NCBI RefSeq assembly: GCF_014109725.1
Contig: NZ_CP058554.1
Location: forward strand, 4,402,001-4,466,000
DNA from: Comamonas piscis
Lineage (GTDB): Bacteria > Pseudomonadota > Gammaproteobacteria > Burkholderiales > Burkholderiaceae_C
Direction of reading: 5' to 3'
Length of the DNA: 64,000 nucleotides
Part shown: piece after piece, positions 32,718 through 41,313 of the stretch
Layout of the letters: each line of letters begins with the position of its first letter
Numbering within the stretch: position 1 is the stretch's first letter
The notes under the pieces: model-generated
The model's input: only the letters and a program-made list of their open reading frames with translations
Told to the model about the DNA's origin: nothing
Databases searched by the model: none
Program-made: the position numbers and the translations under genes

Positions 32718-33695
32718 ATGGAAATCTTCGACTACGACAACATTCTTTTGCTGCCCCGCAAGTGCCGCGTGGAAAGCCGCTCTGAATGTGACGCCAGCGT
32801 CGTGCTCGGCAACCGCACTTTCCGCCTGCCGGTGGTGCCTGCCAACATGAAGACCGTGCTGGACGAGAAGATCTGCAAGTTTTTGGCGCAACACGGCTAC
32901 TTCTATGTGATGCACCGCTTTGACATCGACAACCTGGCCTTCACCAAGGCCATGCAGTCGCAAGGCCTGTTCGCATCGATCTCGCTGGGTGTCAAGCAGG
33001 CCGACTACGAAGTGGTGGACCGCTTTGTGGCCGACGACATCTGCCCCGAATACATCACCATCGACATCGCCCATGGCCATGCCGACAGCGTGAAGAACAT
33101 GATCGGCTACCTCAAGGAAAAGCTGCCAGAAGCCTTTGTGATCGCTGGCAATGTGGCCACCCCCGAGGCGGTGATTGACCTGGAAAACTGGGGCGCCGAT
33201 GCCACCAAGGTGGGCGTGGGCCCGGGCAAGGTCTGCATCACCAAGCTCAAGACCGGCTTTGGCACCGGCGGCTGGCAGCTGTCGGCGCTCAAGTGGTGCG
33301 CACGCGTCGCTACCAAGCCCATCATTGCCGACGGCGGCATCCGCAGCCATGGCGACATTGCCAAGAGCATCCGCTTTGGCGCCACGATGGTGATGATCGG
33401 CTCGCTGTTTGCAGGCCATGAAGAGTCGCCCGGCAAGACCGTCGAGCTCGACGGCGAGCTGTTCAAGGAATACTACGGCTCGGCCAGCGACTTCAACAAG
33501 GGCGAGTACAAGCACGTCGAGGGCAAGCGCATCCTTGAACCCATCAAGGGCAAGCTGCAGGATACGCTGACCGAGATGGAGCAGGATGTGCAATCCTCCA
33601 TCAGCTACGCAGGCGGCAAGCACCTGATGGATATCCGCAAGGTGAACTATGTGATCCTGGGCGGTGACAACGCCGGCGAACACCTGTTGATGTAA
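32718..33695 (+). CDS. guaC: GMP reductase
   Basis: NADPH-dependent deamination of GMP to IMP, balancing guanine and adenine nucleotides; cytoplasmic, 325 aa. IMPDH/GMPR TIM barrel without CBS domains: FDYDNILLLP at the start, VGVGPGKVCITK near residue 172 with the active-site Cys, IIADGGIRSHGDIAKS near 200 and MVMIGSLFAGHEESPG near 225. Length and sequence resemble the shorter GuaC branch known from Firmicutes rather than the 347-aa E. coli form. IMP dehydrogenase is excluded by the lack of CBS domains and by length. Preceded by a structured leader. Confidence 0.9.
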   Translation: MEIFDYDNILLLPRKCRVESRSECDASVVLGNRTFRLPVVPANMKTVLDEKICKFLAQHGYFYVMHRFDIDNLAFTKAMQSQGLFASISLGVKQADYEVVDRFVADDICPEYITIDIAHGHADSVKNMIGYLKEKLPEAFVIAGNVATPEAVIDLENWGADATKVGVGPGKVCITKLKTGFGTGGWQLSALKWCARVATKPIIADGGIRSHGDIAKSIRFGATMVMIGSLFAGHEESPGKTVELDGELFKEYYGSASDFNKGEYKHVEGKRILEPIKGKLQDTLTEMEQDVQSSISYAGGKHLMDIRKVNYVILGGDNAGEHLLM

Positions 33696-33718
33696 GCCGT
33701 TGCTTGCGCAAGACGGAG

Positions 33719-33746
33719 ACGGCCTGGCGATGTCCGGGCCGTTTTT
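33719..33746 (+). terminator. Terminator after guaC
   Basis: ACGGCC/GGCCGT stem with a 12-nt loop followed by TTTTT. Confidence 0.8.
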
Positions 33747-33868
33747 GCCTTCGTTGCGACGGGCTTGCCCGAAAAAACCGCGACGGATATCGGTATTTCT
33801 CCGGGCAGGTGTAAAAATAGTGCATAATACAAGGCTTGCTGCAGCGCACTGCTGACAGCAAGAAATGT

Positions 33869-33944
33869 GGGCTCTTAGCTCAGTTGGTAGAGCAGCGGAC
33901 TCTTAATCCGTTGGTCGAGTGTTCGAATCACTCAGGGCCCACCA
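33869..33944 (+). tRNA. tRNA-Lys (CTT), copy 1
   Basis: 76-nt cloverleaf with encoded CCA. The acceptor stem is GGGCTCT/AGGGCCC with one G.U pair, the D loop holds AGTTGGTA, the anticodon loop is CTCTTAA (anticodon CTT) and the T arm contains GTTCGAATC. CATAAT at 33823-33828 is a possible -10 element. Copy 2 is identical and 66 bp downstream. Confidence 0.97.
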
Positions 33945-34010
33945 CATTTTTCTGGCTTGCGATTTCGCGCAGGCCACCGAAACAAAGCATTCCCAAGGTG
34001 CAACAGTTTC

Positions 34011-34086
34011 GGGCTCTTAGCTCAGTTGGTAGAGCAGCGGACTCTTAATCCGTTGGTCGAGTGTTCGAATCACTCAGGGCCCACCA
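34011..34086 (+). tRNA. tRNA-Lys (CTT), copy 2
   Basis: Identical in all 76 positions to the copy at 33869, including the encoded CCA. The 66-bp spacer contains no terminator, so both are probably made from one precursor that ends at the strong hairpin just downstream. Confidence 0.97.
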
Positions 34087-34091
34087 CTCTT

Positions 34092-34124
34092 AACGGCCTA
34101 GGCTTATCGCCTAGGCCGTTTTTT
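34092..34124 (+). terminator. Terminator of the tRNA-Lys pair
   Basis: AACGGCCTAGGC, loop TTATC, GCCTAGGCCGTT: a 12-bp perfect stem ending in a run of six T residues. Confidence 0.93.
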
Positions 34125-34247
34125 ATTGCCTCCCCGCGTATTTTCTGACCCAGCGCGCCGCGCCCACGCAGGAAAGCAGCCATCACGCCGCGCTTGTAGA
34201 ATGCAGGCATTCGCTTTTTCTCCAGTCCATTCTCTTCCATCCCTACC

Positions 34248-34730
34248 ATGCGCGCCCTGCTCCCCTCTTTGTTCGCCGCCTTCGCGTTTGCAACAGCCTC
34301 CAGCGCCTTTGCCCATGTCACGGTCAGCAACCCCTGGGCTCGCGCCACGGTCGCACAACAACAGGCGTCGGGTGTATTTATGGAATTGCGTTCAGCGCAT
34401 GACAAGGCCCAGTTGGTGGGCGTGAAAACGGATGCCGCCACCACGGCCGAAGTGCATGAGATGCGCATGGAAGAAAACGTCATGAAGATGCGCGCCGTCC
34501 CCAGCGTGGATCTCCCCAGCGGACAAACCGTCAGCCTGAAGCCGGGCGGCTATCACATCATGCTGATGGGCCTGAAAAAACCGCTGGTCGCTGGCCAGAA
34601 CGTCGACCTGGTTCTGGAGGTGGTACACGCCGATGGCGCCAAGGAAAGCATTGCCGTCAGCGCCCCTGTGCGCGCACTGGCTCCGGCCGCAGGCCAACCC
34701 GCTTCCGGCGCCCACCAGCACCAGCACTGA
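34248..34730 (+). CDS. Periplasmic copper chaperone PCu(A)C
   Basis: 160-aa exported protein that hands Cu(I) to the CuA site of cytochrome oxidase. A signal peptide (LFAAFAFATASSAFA) precedes HVTVSNPWARAT. The Cu ligand set HxnMx...HxM is present as VHEMRMEENVMKM near residue 72 and GYHIMLMGL near 102. A short His-rich tail (GAHQHQH) may add a binding site. No oxidase or Sco gene is near. It has its own terminator. Confidence 0.92.
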   Translation: MRALLPSLFAAFAFATASSAFAHVTVSNPWARATVAQQQASGVFMELRSAHDKAQLVGVKTDAATTAEVHEMRMEENVMKMRAVPSVDLPSGQTVSLKPGGYHIMLMGLKKPLVAGQNVDLVLEVVHADGAKESIAVSAPVRALAPAAGQPASGAHQHQH

Positions 34731-34740
34731 GCAACACCAG

Positions 34741-34773
34741 ACAACAGGCCTGCGCAGGCCTGTTGTTTATTTG
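34741..34773 (+). terminator. Palindromic terminator after the copper chaperone gene
   Basis: ACAACAGGCCTGC is directly followed by its exact reverse complement (26-bp palindrome), then TTATTT. Functions as a hairpin with a small unpaired tip. Confidence 0.75.
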
Positions 34774-35051
34774 ATTACTATATAAGCCTTGGTATATATC
34801 TCTGCGGTTTACCAGCGGCTTCGCCATATAGCTGCCAAGAAAGGCAGTTACACTTTTCAGGCACCCCGTCTAGTCTGGGACAGAGATCAACCCATAGTTG
34901 CGTTCCATCAATTGCGGATTATTAATATATCTGAAATATTGACATATTATTACAAGCTTTGAAAATGGAACAACGTCCTTGCCAAGCAACTGCTTTGCAA
35001 GAACTGACGCTTCCGCAACGCTTGAAGGTGAATGTGCCAGGGAGAGTTGTT
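34774..35051 (+). promoter_or_regulatory. AT-rich upstream region of the winged-helix/GTPase module
   Basis: Gene-free stretch notably richer in A+T than its surroundings, especially 34915-34960 (runs such as TTATTAATATATC and TTGACATATTATTAC). TTGACA at 34938-34943 could be a -35 element but no good -10 is placed at 16-18 bp. An in-frame TTG/ATG at 34959-34965 lacks a ribosome site. Confidence 0.4.
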
Positions 35052-35951
35052 ATGTCCGAGTTGATCCTGCATGCCGCCCATTTGAGTGAAGCCCATCAAC
35101 TGCGCTTTAGCTATTTGTTTGAAGTCGCAGCCAAGCACTGGCGCGACAAACAGCCTTCTCAGACTGCCAAGGCCGCCACTGAGTTGTGGGTGATCGACGC
35201 CCACAGCGCGCCCGATGCCATTCAGAACCGATCCAACAGCTCCTTCGTGCTGCTGATTGCCACGGATGACCAGACCCAGGCCGCGCGTGCCCAGTGGCCT
35301 GACCAAATCGATGCCCAGCTGCCACCTGACTACAGCGTCGGGCGCCTGACCCAGATGCTGGAGCACATCAGCGTGCAAGCGCATGGCAAGCGCCTGCGCG
35401 AAACCCTCAAGACACGCCGCCAGCACAGCATGACGCTGGGGCATGATGTGCAGATCAAGACTGCCGATGCGGCCTTCCTCAGAGCGACTGACCTGAACCT
35501 GCCCACCGTGGTGGTGGCCGAGCCCCTGGCTGAGCCGGTGGTCGAAGCCGCGACGGCCACCGCCACGGCGACACCTGCGGCGCTGGGCAACCTGCCGGCA
35601 GCCGGCACCCGTTTTCGCATCAAGCGCTGGACCCAGCTGACCGGCAGCATGGCCGGCCAGGCACACCGGCAACTGCTGGCGGCCATGATCTCGGGCGACC
35701 GCAGCATCGACGAGCTGAGCGAACGCGCCCAGCTGGAACCCAGCGAGATTCTGCGTGTGCTGCAGGTCCTGCGCGCCAAGGGCGTGCTGGTCGAGACCGC
35801 AGCGCCCGCAGCCCCTGAATCGACCACCTTGCTCACCCCTGCGTCCCCCGCTTCCGCTGCTGCCGAGCCGGGCCCGGCAGCGGCCAAGCTGGGCCTTTTC
35901 CGACAACTGAGCCGCTGGATCAACCAGAACCGGGCCAGCGACCCGCACTGA
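35052..35951 (+). CDS. Unrecognised protein with a degenerate receiver-like N-terminus and a winged-helix-like C-terminus
   Basis: 299 aa from ATG 35052, chosen for the GGGAGAG site six bases upstream. Residues about 35-110 alternate hydrophobic strands and helices (ELWVIDAHS, SSFVLLIATDD, QIDAQLPPDYSVGRLTQMLE) in the order of a receiver domain but without the phospho-Asp setting. A low-complexity linker (EAATATATATPAAL) follows, then a positively charged helical segment (RQLLAAMISGDRSIDELSER, SEILRVLQVLRAKGVLV) that reads as a winged helix. It lies 18 bp before a small GTPase gene, so the two probably work together, perhaps as GTPase regulator and output. Domain assignment is inference. Confidence 0.6.
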   Translation: MSELILHAAHLSEAHQLRFSYLFEVAAKHWRDKQPSQTAKAATELWVIDAHSAPDAIQNRSNSSFVLLIATDDQTQAARAQWPDQIDAQLPPDYSVGRLTQMLEHISVQAHGKRLRETLKTRRQHSMTLGHDVQIKTADAAFLRATDLNLPTVVVAEPLAEPVVEAATATATATPAALGNLPAAGTRFRIKRWTQLTGSMAGQAHRQLLAAMISGDRSIDELSERAQLEPSEILRVLQVLRAKGVLVETAAPAAPESTTLLTPASPASAAAEPGPAAAKLGLFRQLSRWINQNRASDPH

Positions 35952-35969
35952 ATCTGACGGGAGGACCGC

Positions 35970-36512
35970 ATGCACCACCCCATCAAGCGCATTGTGCTGC
36001 TAGGCCCCATGGGCATCGGCAAGACAACCGCGATCCGCAGCCTGTGTGGCAGCCTGGCCATCGAGTGCGATGTCCCCAACCTGGACAAGCAAGCCCATGC
36101 GAAGGAAACCACGACGGTGGGCCTCGACTTTGGCGAAATCAAGCTGGACGATGAGGACACGCTTCAGGTGTATGGCTGCCCGGGACAGGAGCGCTATGAC
36201 TTTGTGCGCGAATGGGCCCTGTCGCTGGCCTTTGGCGCCATCGTCATGGTCGATATCCATGACCCGCATTCGATGGAGCAGACCATCGATCTGATACAGC
36301 AGTGCCATGCCGCACCCAACATCCAGGCCATCGTCGTGCTGATTTCACGACCTGCATCGGCTGCGCAGCAGGAGATGTTCACGGTCCGCCTCTCGGCCCA
36401 TGCCGAATGCGCCGTGCCGGTGCTCAGTGCCGATCCGCGTAACCCTTCGCAAATGCTCGATACGCTGGACATCATCGCCGCCATGCTGCCCGATGAAGTG
36501 CAGCCGCGCTGA
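35970..36512 (+). CDS. Small Ras-like GTPase, COG2229/MglA-related
   Basis: 180-aa cytoplasmic P-loop GTPase. G1 is LLGPMGIGKTTAIR at residues 9-22; G2 region is ETTTVGLDFGEI near 49; G3 is GCPGQERYDF near 71, with the usual Asp replaced. The normal NKxD G4 motif is not found: VLISRP stands at that place, so guanine specificity may be relaxed or supplied differently. Start preceded by GGGAGG. Small GTPases of this group work with roadblock and winged-helix partners in polarity or conservon-type signalling; here only the upstream winged-helix-like protein is present. Confidence 0.8.
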   Translation: MHHPIKRIVLLGPMGIGKTTAIRSLCGSLAIECDVPNLDKQAHAKETTTVGLDFGEIKLDDEDTLQVYGCPGQERYDFVREWALSLAFGAIVMVDIHDPHSMEQTIDLIQQCHAAPNIQAIVVLISRPASAAQQEMFTVRLSAHAECAVPVLSADPRNPSQMLDTLDIIAAMLPDEVQPR

Positions 36513-36684
36513 GCGGTTACCGCTGCAGCACACCCATACCGCAGCGACTGCATCTCTGCAGCGCTTGAGGTAAGCTCGGCGCCTGCTGCTTGCACACCGG
36601 GCAAGGCCCAGGCTGCAACCGCCGCCCCCTCTCTTCACCCCCTATTGACGACGCCCCTTGCCAACGGCCAGTGGCGCGCTGGCC

Positions 36685-37926
36685 ATGAACCCACCACGCC
36701 CTGCTGACCCCGCATCCACCCAGCCCACACCCCAATGGATTCTGGCGGTCATGCTGGCCTTGCTGGGCATGCTCGGGCCTTTCTCGATCGACACCTACCT
36801 GCCGGCCTTTGACGGCATTGCAGCATCGCTCAATGCCTCGCCGCTGCAGATGCAGCAGACGCTGTCGGCCTATCTGTTTGGTTTCGCATTCATGAACCTG
36901 TTCCATGGCGCACTGTCGGACAGCTTTGGCCGCCGCCCGGTGGTGCTGTGGGGGCTCGCCACCTTTGCGCTCACCTCGGCCGGCTGCGCGCTGGCCCAGA
37001 CGCCTGAGCAACTGATTCTGTTCCGCGCGCTGCAAGGCTGCACCACGGGCGCCGGCATTGTGGTGTCGCGTGCGGTGGTGCGCGACCTGTTCCCTCCCGC
37101 CCAGGCGCAGCGGGTGATGAGCCAGATCACCATCTACTTTGGCATTGCACCGGCGGTGGCACCGATGATTGGCGGCATCTTTATTGCCTACGCCAGCTGG
37201 CAATCTATCTTCTGGCTGCTCACCGTGATCGGCGCTCTGCTCTGGGCCTACAACTGGCGCCTGCTGCCAGAGAGCCTACCCCCAGAGAAGCGCCAGGCTT
37301 TTGATGTGCGCAACCTCATGCGTGGTTACTGGCAGCTGTGCAGCAGCCCGCGCTTTTTGCTGCTGGCCGCTGCAAGCGGCGTGCCTTTCAACGGCATGTT
37401 CATCTACATCTTGTCGGCCCCCACTTTTCTGGGCACGCACATGCACATGCAGCCGACCCAGTTCTTCTGGTTCTTTATCTGCACCATCGGCGGCATCATG
37501 CTGGGCGCCTGGGTCAGCGGCAGGCTGGCGGGCAAAATTCCGCCCAAGCGCCAAGTGCGCCATGGGTTCTTGATCATGTTTTTGACCTCCTGCATCTACC
37601 TGGTGATGAACCTGGTGCTGCCGCCGCACCCGGCCTGGGCCTTGCTGCCCATGGGCATCTACTCCTTTGGCTGGGCCCTGATGACGCCGGTCGTCACCTT
37701 GCTGGTGCTGGATCTGCACCCCGAACGCCGTGGCCTGGCTTCTTCGCTGCAGGCTGTTGTCACCTCGGTCGCCAATGGCCTGGTGGCCGGCGTTCTCGCG
37801 CCCTTGGTGATGCACTCCACCGTGGCACTGGCCATCGCATCGATGGGCCTGATGATGACGGGCCTGCTCAGCTGGATCTATTTCCACCACCGCTGGCCAG
37901 ACATCGGCCGTAACAACGCGGTCTGA
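36685..37926 (+). CDS. Bcr/CflA-family multidrug efflux MFS transporter
   Basis: Drug/H+ antiporter of the DHA1 type, 413 aa with 12 predicted membrane helices. GPFSIDTYLPAF in TM1, FHGALSDSFGRRPVVLWG (motif A) in the TM2-3 loop, and RALQGCTTGAGIVVSRAVVRD in TM4 are diagnostic. ATG 36685 starts just before the first helix; an upstream TTG adds nine residues. Exported compounds cannot be read (bicyclomycin, sulfonamide or chloramphenicol in relatives). It ends near a (AACGC)4 repeat and a bidirectional terminator. Confidence 0.92.
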   Translation: MNPPRPADPASTQPTPQWILAVMLALLGMLGPFSIDTYLPAFDGIAASLNASPLQMQQTLSAYLFGFAFMNLFHGALSDSFGRRPVVLWGLATFALTSAGCALAQTPEQLILFRALQGCTTGAGIVVSRAVVRDLFPPAQAQRVMSQITIYFGIAPAVAPMIGGIFIAYASWQSIFWLLTVIGALLWAYNWRLLPESLPPEKRQAFDVRNLMRGYWQLCSSPRFLLLAAASGVPFNGMFIYILSAPTFLGTHMHMQPTQFFWFFICTIGGIMLGAWVSGRLAGKIPPKRQVRHGFLIMFLTSCIYLVMNLVLPPHPAWALLPMGIYSFGWALMTPVVTLLVLDLHPERRGLASSLQAVVTSVANGLVAGVLAPLVMHSTVALAIASMGLMMTGLLSWIYFHHRWPDIGRNNAV

Positions 37927-37950
37927 AACCAGCCCCCCGCACCACACACC

Positions 37951-37970
37951 AACGCAACGCAACGCAACGC
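37951..37970. repeat. (AACGC)4 pentanucleotide repeat
   Basis: Four perfect tandem copies in the non-coding gap after the efflux gene, a short slippage-prone tract. Confidence 0.9.
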
Positions 37971-37995
37971 ACCCGTCCTCTCAGCGTTCGGGCAC

Positions 37996-38026
37996 AAAAA
38001 AAGAGCTTCCCGTGGGAAGCTCTTTT
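37996..38026. terminator. Bidirectional terminator
   Basis: AAAGAGCTTCC/GGAAGCTCTTT stem (loop CGTG) flanked by A8 on one side and TTTT on the other, between the convergent efflux and RNA helicase genes. Confidence 0.9.
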
Positions 38027-38077
38027 GCATTGACTGGGTCAGCGGCACATCATATGCCACTGCTTATCCTGCCTGGA

Positions 38078-40168
38078 TTAACGGCTGCGCTCAGTGCGCT
38101 TGCCGCCGGCTGGCGCGTAAGGACGGCCACCGCGCTCGCCACCAAAGCGGTTTTCACCGCCAGGACGGCGCTGGGCGAAATCGCCACCACCGCCGGCATG
38201 GCGAGGGGCTGCGCCACGTGGGGCGCGGCTGTCAGCACCGCGGTTGTCTGCGGCAAAACGGTCAGGACGGTCACCACGGCGCTCGGGAGCACGGTCAAAG
38301 CTGCGCTCAGGGGCACGGTCAAAGCTACGGCCTTCAGGACGTGGAGCACGGTCCTGGAAACGGTCACCGCCACGGTCCGCACCGCGGTCCTGGAAGCGAT
38401 CGCCACCACGGTCAGCACGTTGTTCAAAGCGTGGAGCGCGGTCATCGCGCTGCTCAAAACGAGGACGGCTGTCGCCACCGCGTGGAGCACCACCAAAACC
38501 AGCGTTCTCGCCAAAGCCAGGCTTGCGGCCATAGCCTTCGCCATCACGGCGGGCACCAAAGCCACCACGGTCGGCACCGAAGCCACCACCGCCACGGCGA
38601 TCACCGCCACGTCCAGCGCCAGCACCTGGGCGACCACGGTCACCACCACGGCCAGCACCAGCGCCACGCGAGCCTTCGCTGCGGGCAGGGAAGCGTTGTT
38701 GTGGCTCCAGACCTGGAATCACTTCAGGCTTGAACTGCTGCTTGGTGTAAGCCTCGATATCGAAGACACGGCGGCGGTCGCGGAACTCGGCGAAGGTGAT
38801 CGCCAGACCCGAGCGGCCAGCACGGCCGGTACGGCCAATGCGGTGGGTGTAGTCTTCGGCCTTCATCGGCAGGCCGTAGTTGAACACGTGGGTGATGGTG
38901 GGCACGTCGATACCACGCGCGGCCACATCGGTTGCCACGAGGATCTGCACTTGGCCACTGCGCAGCGCCATCAGACGGCGGTTACGCAGACCTTGGCTCA
39001 GCGCGCCGTGCAGTGCAACGGCGGAGAAGCCTTCTTGCTGCAGGTCGTTGGCCAGGCCGTCACATTCCACCTGAGTGGATGCAAACACAATAGCTTGGTT
39101 GATCGACGCGTCACGCAGCCAGTGGTCCAGCAGCTTGCGCTTGTGTTGGGAGTTGTCGGCCCAGAACAGCACCTGCTTGATGTTGGCATGCTTTTCTTGC
39201 GGCGAATCGATGGTGATCTTCTGCACGCCCGAGCCGTTGTCATGCATCACGCGCATGGCCAGCTGCTGGATGCGCGGCGCGAAGGTCGCGCTGAACATCA
39301 TCGTTTGCTTGCGCTGTGCGGTCAGCTGGTTCACTTCGGCCAGATCGTCCGAGAAGCCCAGGTCCAGCATGCGGTCGGCTTCATCCACCACCAGGAACTG
39401 CACCTTGTCGAGCTTGATCTGCATCGAGCGCTGCAGGTCCAGCAGACGGCCGGGGGTTGCCACCACCAGGTCGGCATTTTGCAGCTTGGCGATTTGCAGC
39501 TGGTAAGGCATGCCGCCCACGATGTTGGCCACACGCAGGCCCTTGCAATGGCGCACCAGTTCGATGGCGTCATGCGCCACCTGCTGGGCCAGTTCACGGG
39601 TCGGGCACAGAATCAGCGCGCCGGGTTGGGCGGCCTTGAAGTTGCGGGGGCTCAGCGGGTTCTTGCGCTTGGCGCGCTTGGGCGCTTGCTCGCCACGGGC
39701 CACGGCTTCAGCAGCCAGGCGCTCGTACTCGGCGCGCTCTTCGGCTTCTGCCTGGCCTTGTTGCTGGATCAGGGTGTGCAGCACGGGCAGCAGGAACGCT
39801 GCGGTCTTGCCCGAACCGGTCTGACTCGACACCATCAGGTCGGTGAAGTGCTGGTTGTCGCTGTTTTCGTCGATCATCGCCAAAGGAATGGCGCGCAGCT
39901 GCACAGCGGTAGGCTGGGTGTAACCCAGGTCCTTGACGGCTTGCACCAGCTCAGGCGCCAGGCCCAGCTCGACAAAGCCGTTCGGGCCTTCAGGCACGAC
40001 TTCGGCTTCGGCTTCCACTTCGGCATCAGCCACCAGCGCGGTGCTGTCTTCTTGCGAAGCGTCTACGGCTTCAGCGGACAGGGTGGGGGTATTGACGATC
40101 TCTTGGGTAGCGTCAACAGTGTTTTGCGCAGGCGCGGCTTCGCCCTGCAGATGGAGGTCTTGCGTCAT
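38078..40168 (-). CDS. DEAD-box ATP-dependent RNA helicase with RG-rich tail
   Basis: 696 aa from ATG 40168. The core has the Q motif (GYTQPTAVQ), SSQTGSGKT (I), PTRELAQQ (Ia), VVDEADRMLD (II, DEAD), FSATF (III), ATDVAARGIDVP (V) and HRIGRTGRAGRSG (VI), matching RhlE/DeaD-type helicases that remodel rRNA and mRNA. An insert of about 40 charged residues follows motif I. The last roughly 200 residues are RG/RD-rich low-complexity repeats, including two adjacent near-identical 12-mers around GGDRFQDR and two SFDRAPER copies. An alternative start at 40231 adds 21 residues; neither start has a good ribosome site. Confidence 0.93.
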   Translation of the reverse strand: MTQDLHLQGEAAPAQNTVDATQEIVNTPTLSAEAVDASQEDSTALVADAEVEAEAEVVPEGPNGFVELGLAPELVQAVKDLGYTQPTAVQLRAIPLAMIDENSDNQHFTDLMVSSQTGSGKTAAFLLPVLHTLIQQQGQAEAEERAEYERLAAEAVARGEQAPKRAKRKNPLSPRNFKAAQPGALILCPTRELAQQVAHDAIELVRHCKGLRVANIVGGMPYQLQIAKLQNADLVVATPGRLLDLQRSMQIKLDKVQFLVVDEADRMLDLGFSDDLAEVNQLTAQRKQTMMFSATFAPRIQQLAMRVMHDNGSGVQKITIDSPQEKHANIKQVLFWADNSQHKRKLLDHWLRDASINQAIVFASTQVECDGLANDLQQEGFSAVALHGALSQGLRNRRLMALRSGQVQILVATDVAARGIDVPTITHVFNYGLPMKAEDYTHRIGRTGRAGRSGLAITFAEFRDRRRVFDIEAYTKQQFKPEVIPGLEPQQRFPARSEGSRGAGAGRGGDRGRPGAGAGRGGDRRGGGGFGADRGGFGARRDGEGYGRKPGFGENAGFGGAPRGGDSRPRFEQRDDRAPRFEQRADRGGDRFQDRGADRGGDRFQDRAPRPEGRSFDRAPERSFDRAPERRGDRPDRFAADNRGADSRAPRGAAPRHAGGGGDFAQRRPGGENRFGGERGGRPYAPAGGKRTERSR

Positions 40169-40557
40169 TTTTTGAACAATAGCAATAGGCCGGCGACTGC
40201 GCGTTTCGCGACGCAGTTCCGTACCGTTCATGGTTTAAAAACATCAACCATCAAACGGTAACGGCCATACAGATTGCCGCGGGCTTGTTCAAATCGGTCG
40301 TGCTGCGAATCGCATGACCTGGACGCCCAGAGAATGAAGGGAGATGTACGTATCAACCGCCTGTTTTGGCGGGGAAGCGCGAATTATCGCACGTTTCGGG
40401 TTTTCCCGCATCAAGCGAAGGACATCTGTGCCACAACAGCGCTGCTGAACACCAAAGATCAGCTGTATGGAGAAAAGCAACAAACCACGTCATGCAGGTT
40501 GACTACCAGAATGCGCTCCCTAGGATGTCCTCAGACCAATCACAACAAGGAGATCGC
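40169..40557. promoter_or_regulatory. Divergent gap between the RNA helicase and lipoprotein genes
   Basis: 389 bp with no convincing gene. On the minus strand GATAAT (about 40390) could be a -10 element, which would give the helicase a leader of roughly 210 nt, as is common for autoregulated cold-shock helicases. A CCGCC/GGCGG hairpin lies at 40359-40376. Small ORFs here lack start signals. Confidence 0.4.
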
Positions 40558-41313
40558 ATGACCGGCTATTCACGGACTTTCATCACGACGACGGGTCTGC
40601 TAAGCGCAGTCCTGCTGGCAGCTTGCGGAGGAGGAGGTGACAGCGACAGTTCAGAAGCAGCCAAGAATTCCAGCGACTGTTTCAACGCAGGCTTCTACCG
40701 GCAAGACACGCAAATCTACACCAGCAATAACATCCGCTTGAATGACACCCCGGCAATGACCTCTCCCTCACAGCACTGGGTCACCAGCCAGAAGGAGGAG
40801 AACGGAGTCAGTCACATCTATGTTTCGCCCGACAGCGGACGAGCACAACTGCACTTCAGCATTGAAGGGGGAGCGCTGCTGTATCACGGCTACAACGCAT
40901 ACACCATCGGCTCGAACAGCCGCCAAAACTTGACGCCGCCCCGCCAGTCTGTGATTGCGATGGAGCTGGGCCAGACCACATCTCAGACCATCGTACAAAC
41001 GGATATCTACTCGACCTTTGACCAGGAGACAACGACCGTGACCACCCTGGCCTATGCAAGAACCTACGAAGGCAGAGAAACCATCACCACGGCCCTCGGC
41101 ACGGTGGAGGCATGCCGCTTTGTCAGCAGCGTTGCGGCAAGCCAGGAAGGCAAGCCCGACGAGAACCGTGAGACACAGACAACGACCTGGGTGGCAGCGG
41201 CGGGCCCCTATCGCGGGCTCACGCTCAAAGAAAGCGCCACCACCCGCCAGGCCGGAAAAACCGATACCTTGGTGACCGAAACCAGCCAGGTCAGCCGTTT
41301 CGACATCAAGTAG
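40558..41313 (+). CDS. Unrecognised exported lipoprotein
   Basis: 251 aa; AAGGAGATC precedes the ATG. A lipoprotein signal (FITTTGLLSAVLLAAC) has the lipobox LAAC with Cys20, followed by GGGG and Asp at position +6 only, so outer-membrane sorting is likely. The mature part is rich in Thr and Ser and is predicted to be mostly beta strands. It holds a Cys-containing CFNAGFYRQDTQIY near residue 40 and a repeated-looking pattern of TTTVTTLAYARTYEGRETI near 165. No domain recognised. Its end overlaps the convergent orn stop by eight bases. Composition is less GC-rich than its neighbours. Confidence 0.7.
   Translation: MTGYSRTFITTTGLLSAVLLAACGGGGDSDSSEAAKNSSDCFNAGFYRQDTQIYTSNNIRLNDTPAMTSPSQHWVTSQKEENGVSHIYVSPDSGRAQLHFSIEGGALLYHGYNAYTIGSNSRQNLTPPRQSVIAMELGQTTSQTIVQTDIYSTFDQETTTVTTLAYARTYEGRETITTALGTVEACRFVSSVAASQEGKPDENRETQTTTWVAAAGPYRGLTLKESATTRQAGKTDTLVTETSQVSRFDIK

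Noticed and set aside
40274..40561. A 95-codon ORF in the gap before the lipoprotein
   Set aside because: No ribosome site, no conserved-looking sequence, and it overlaps the lipoprotein start.
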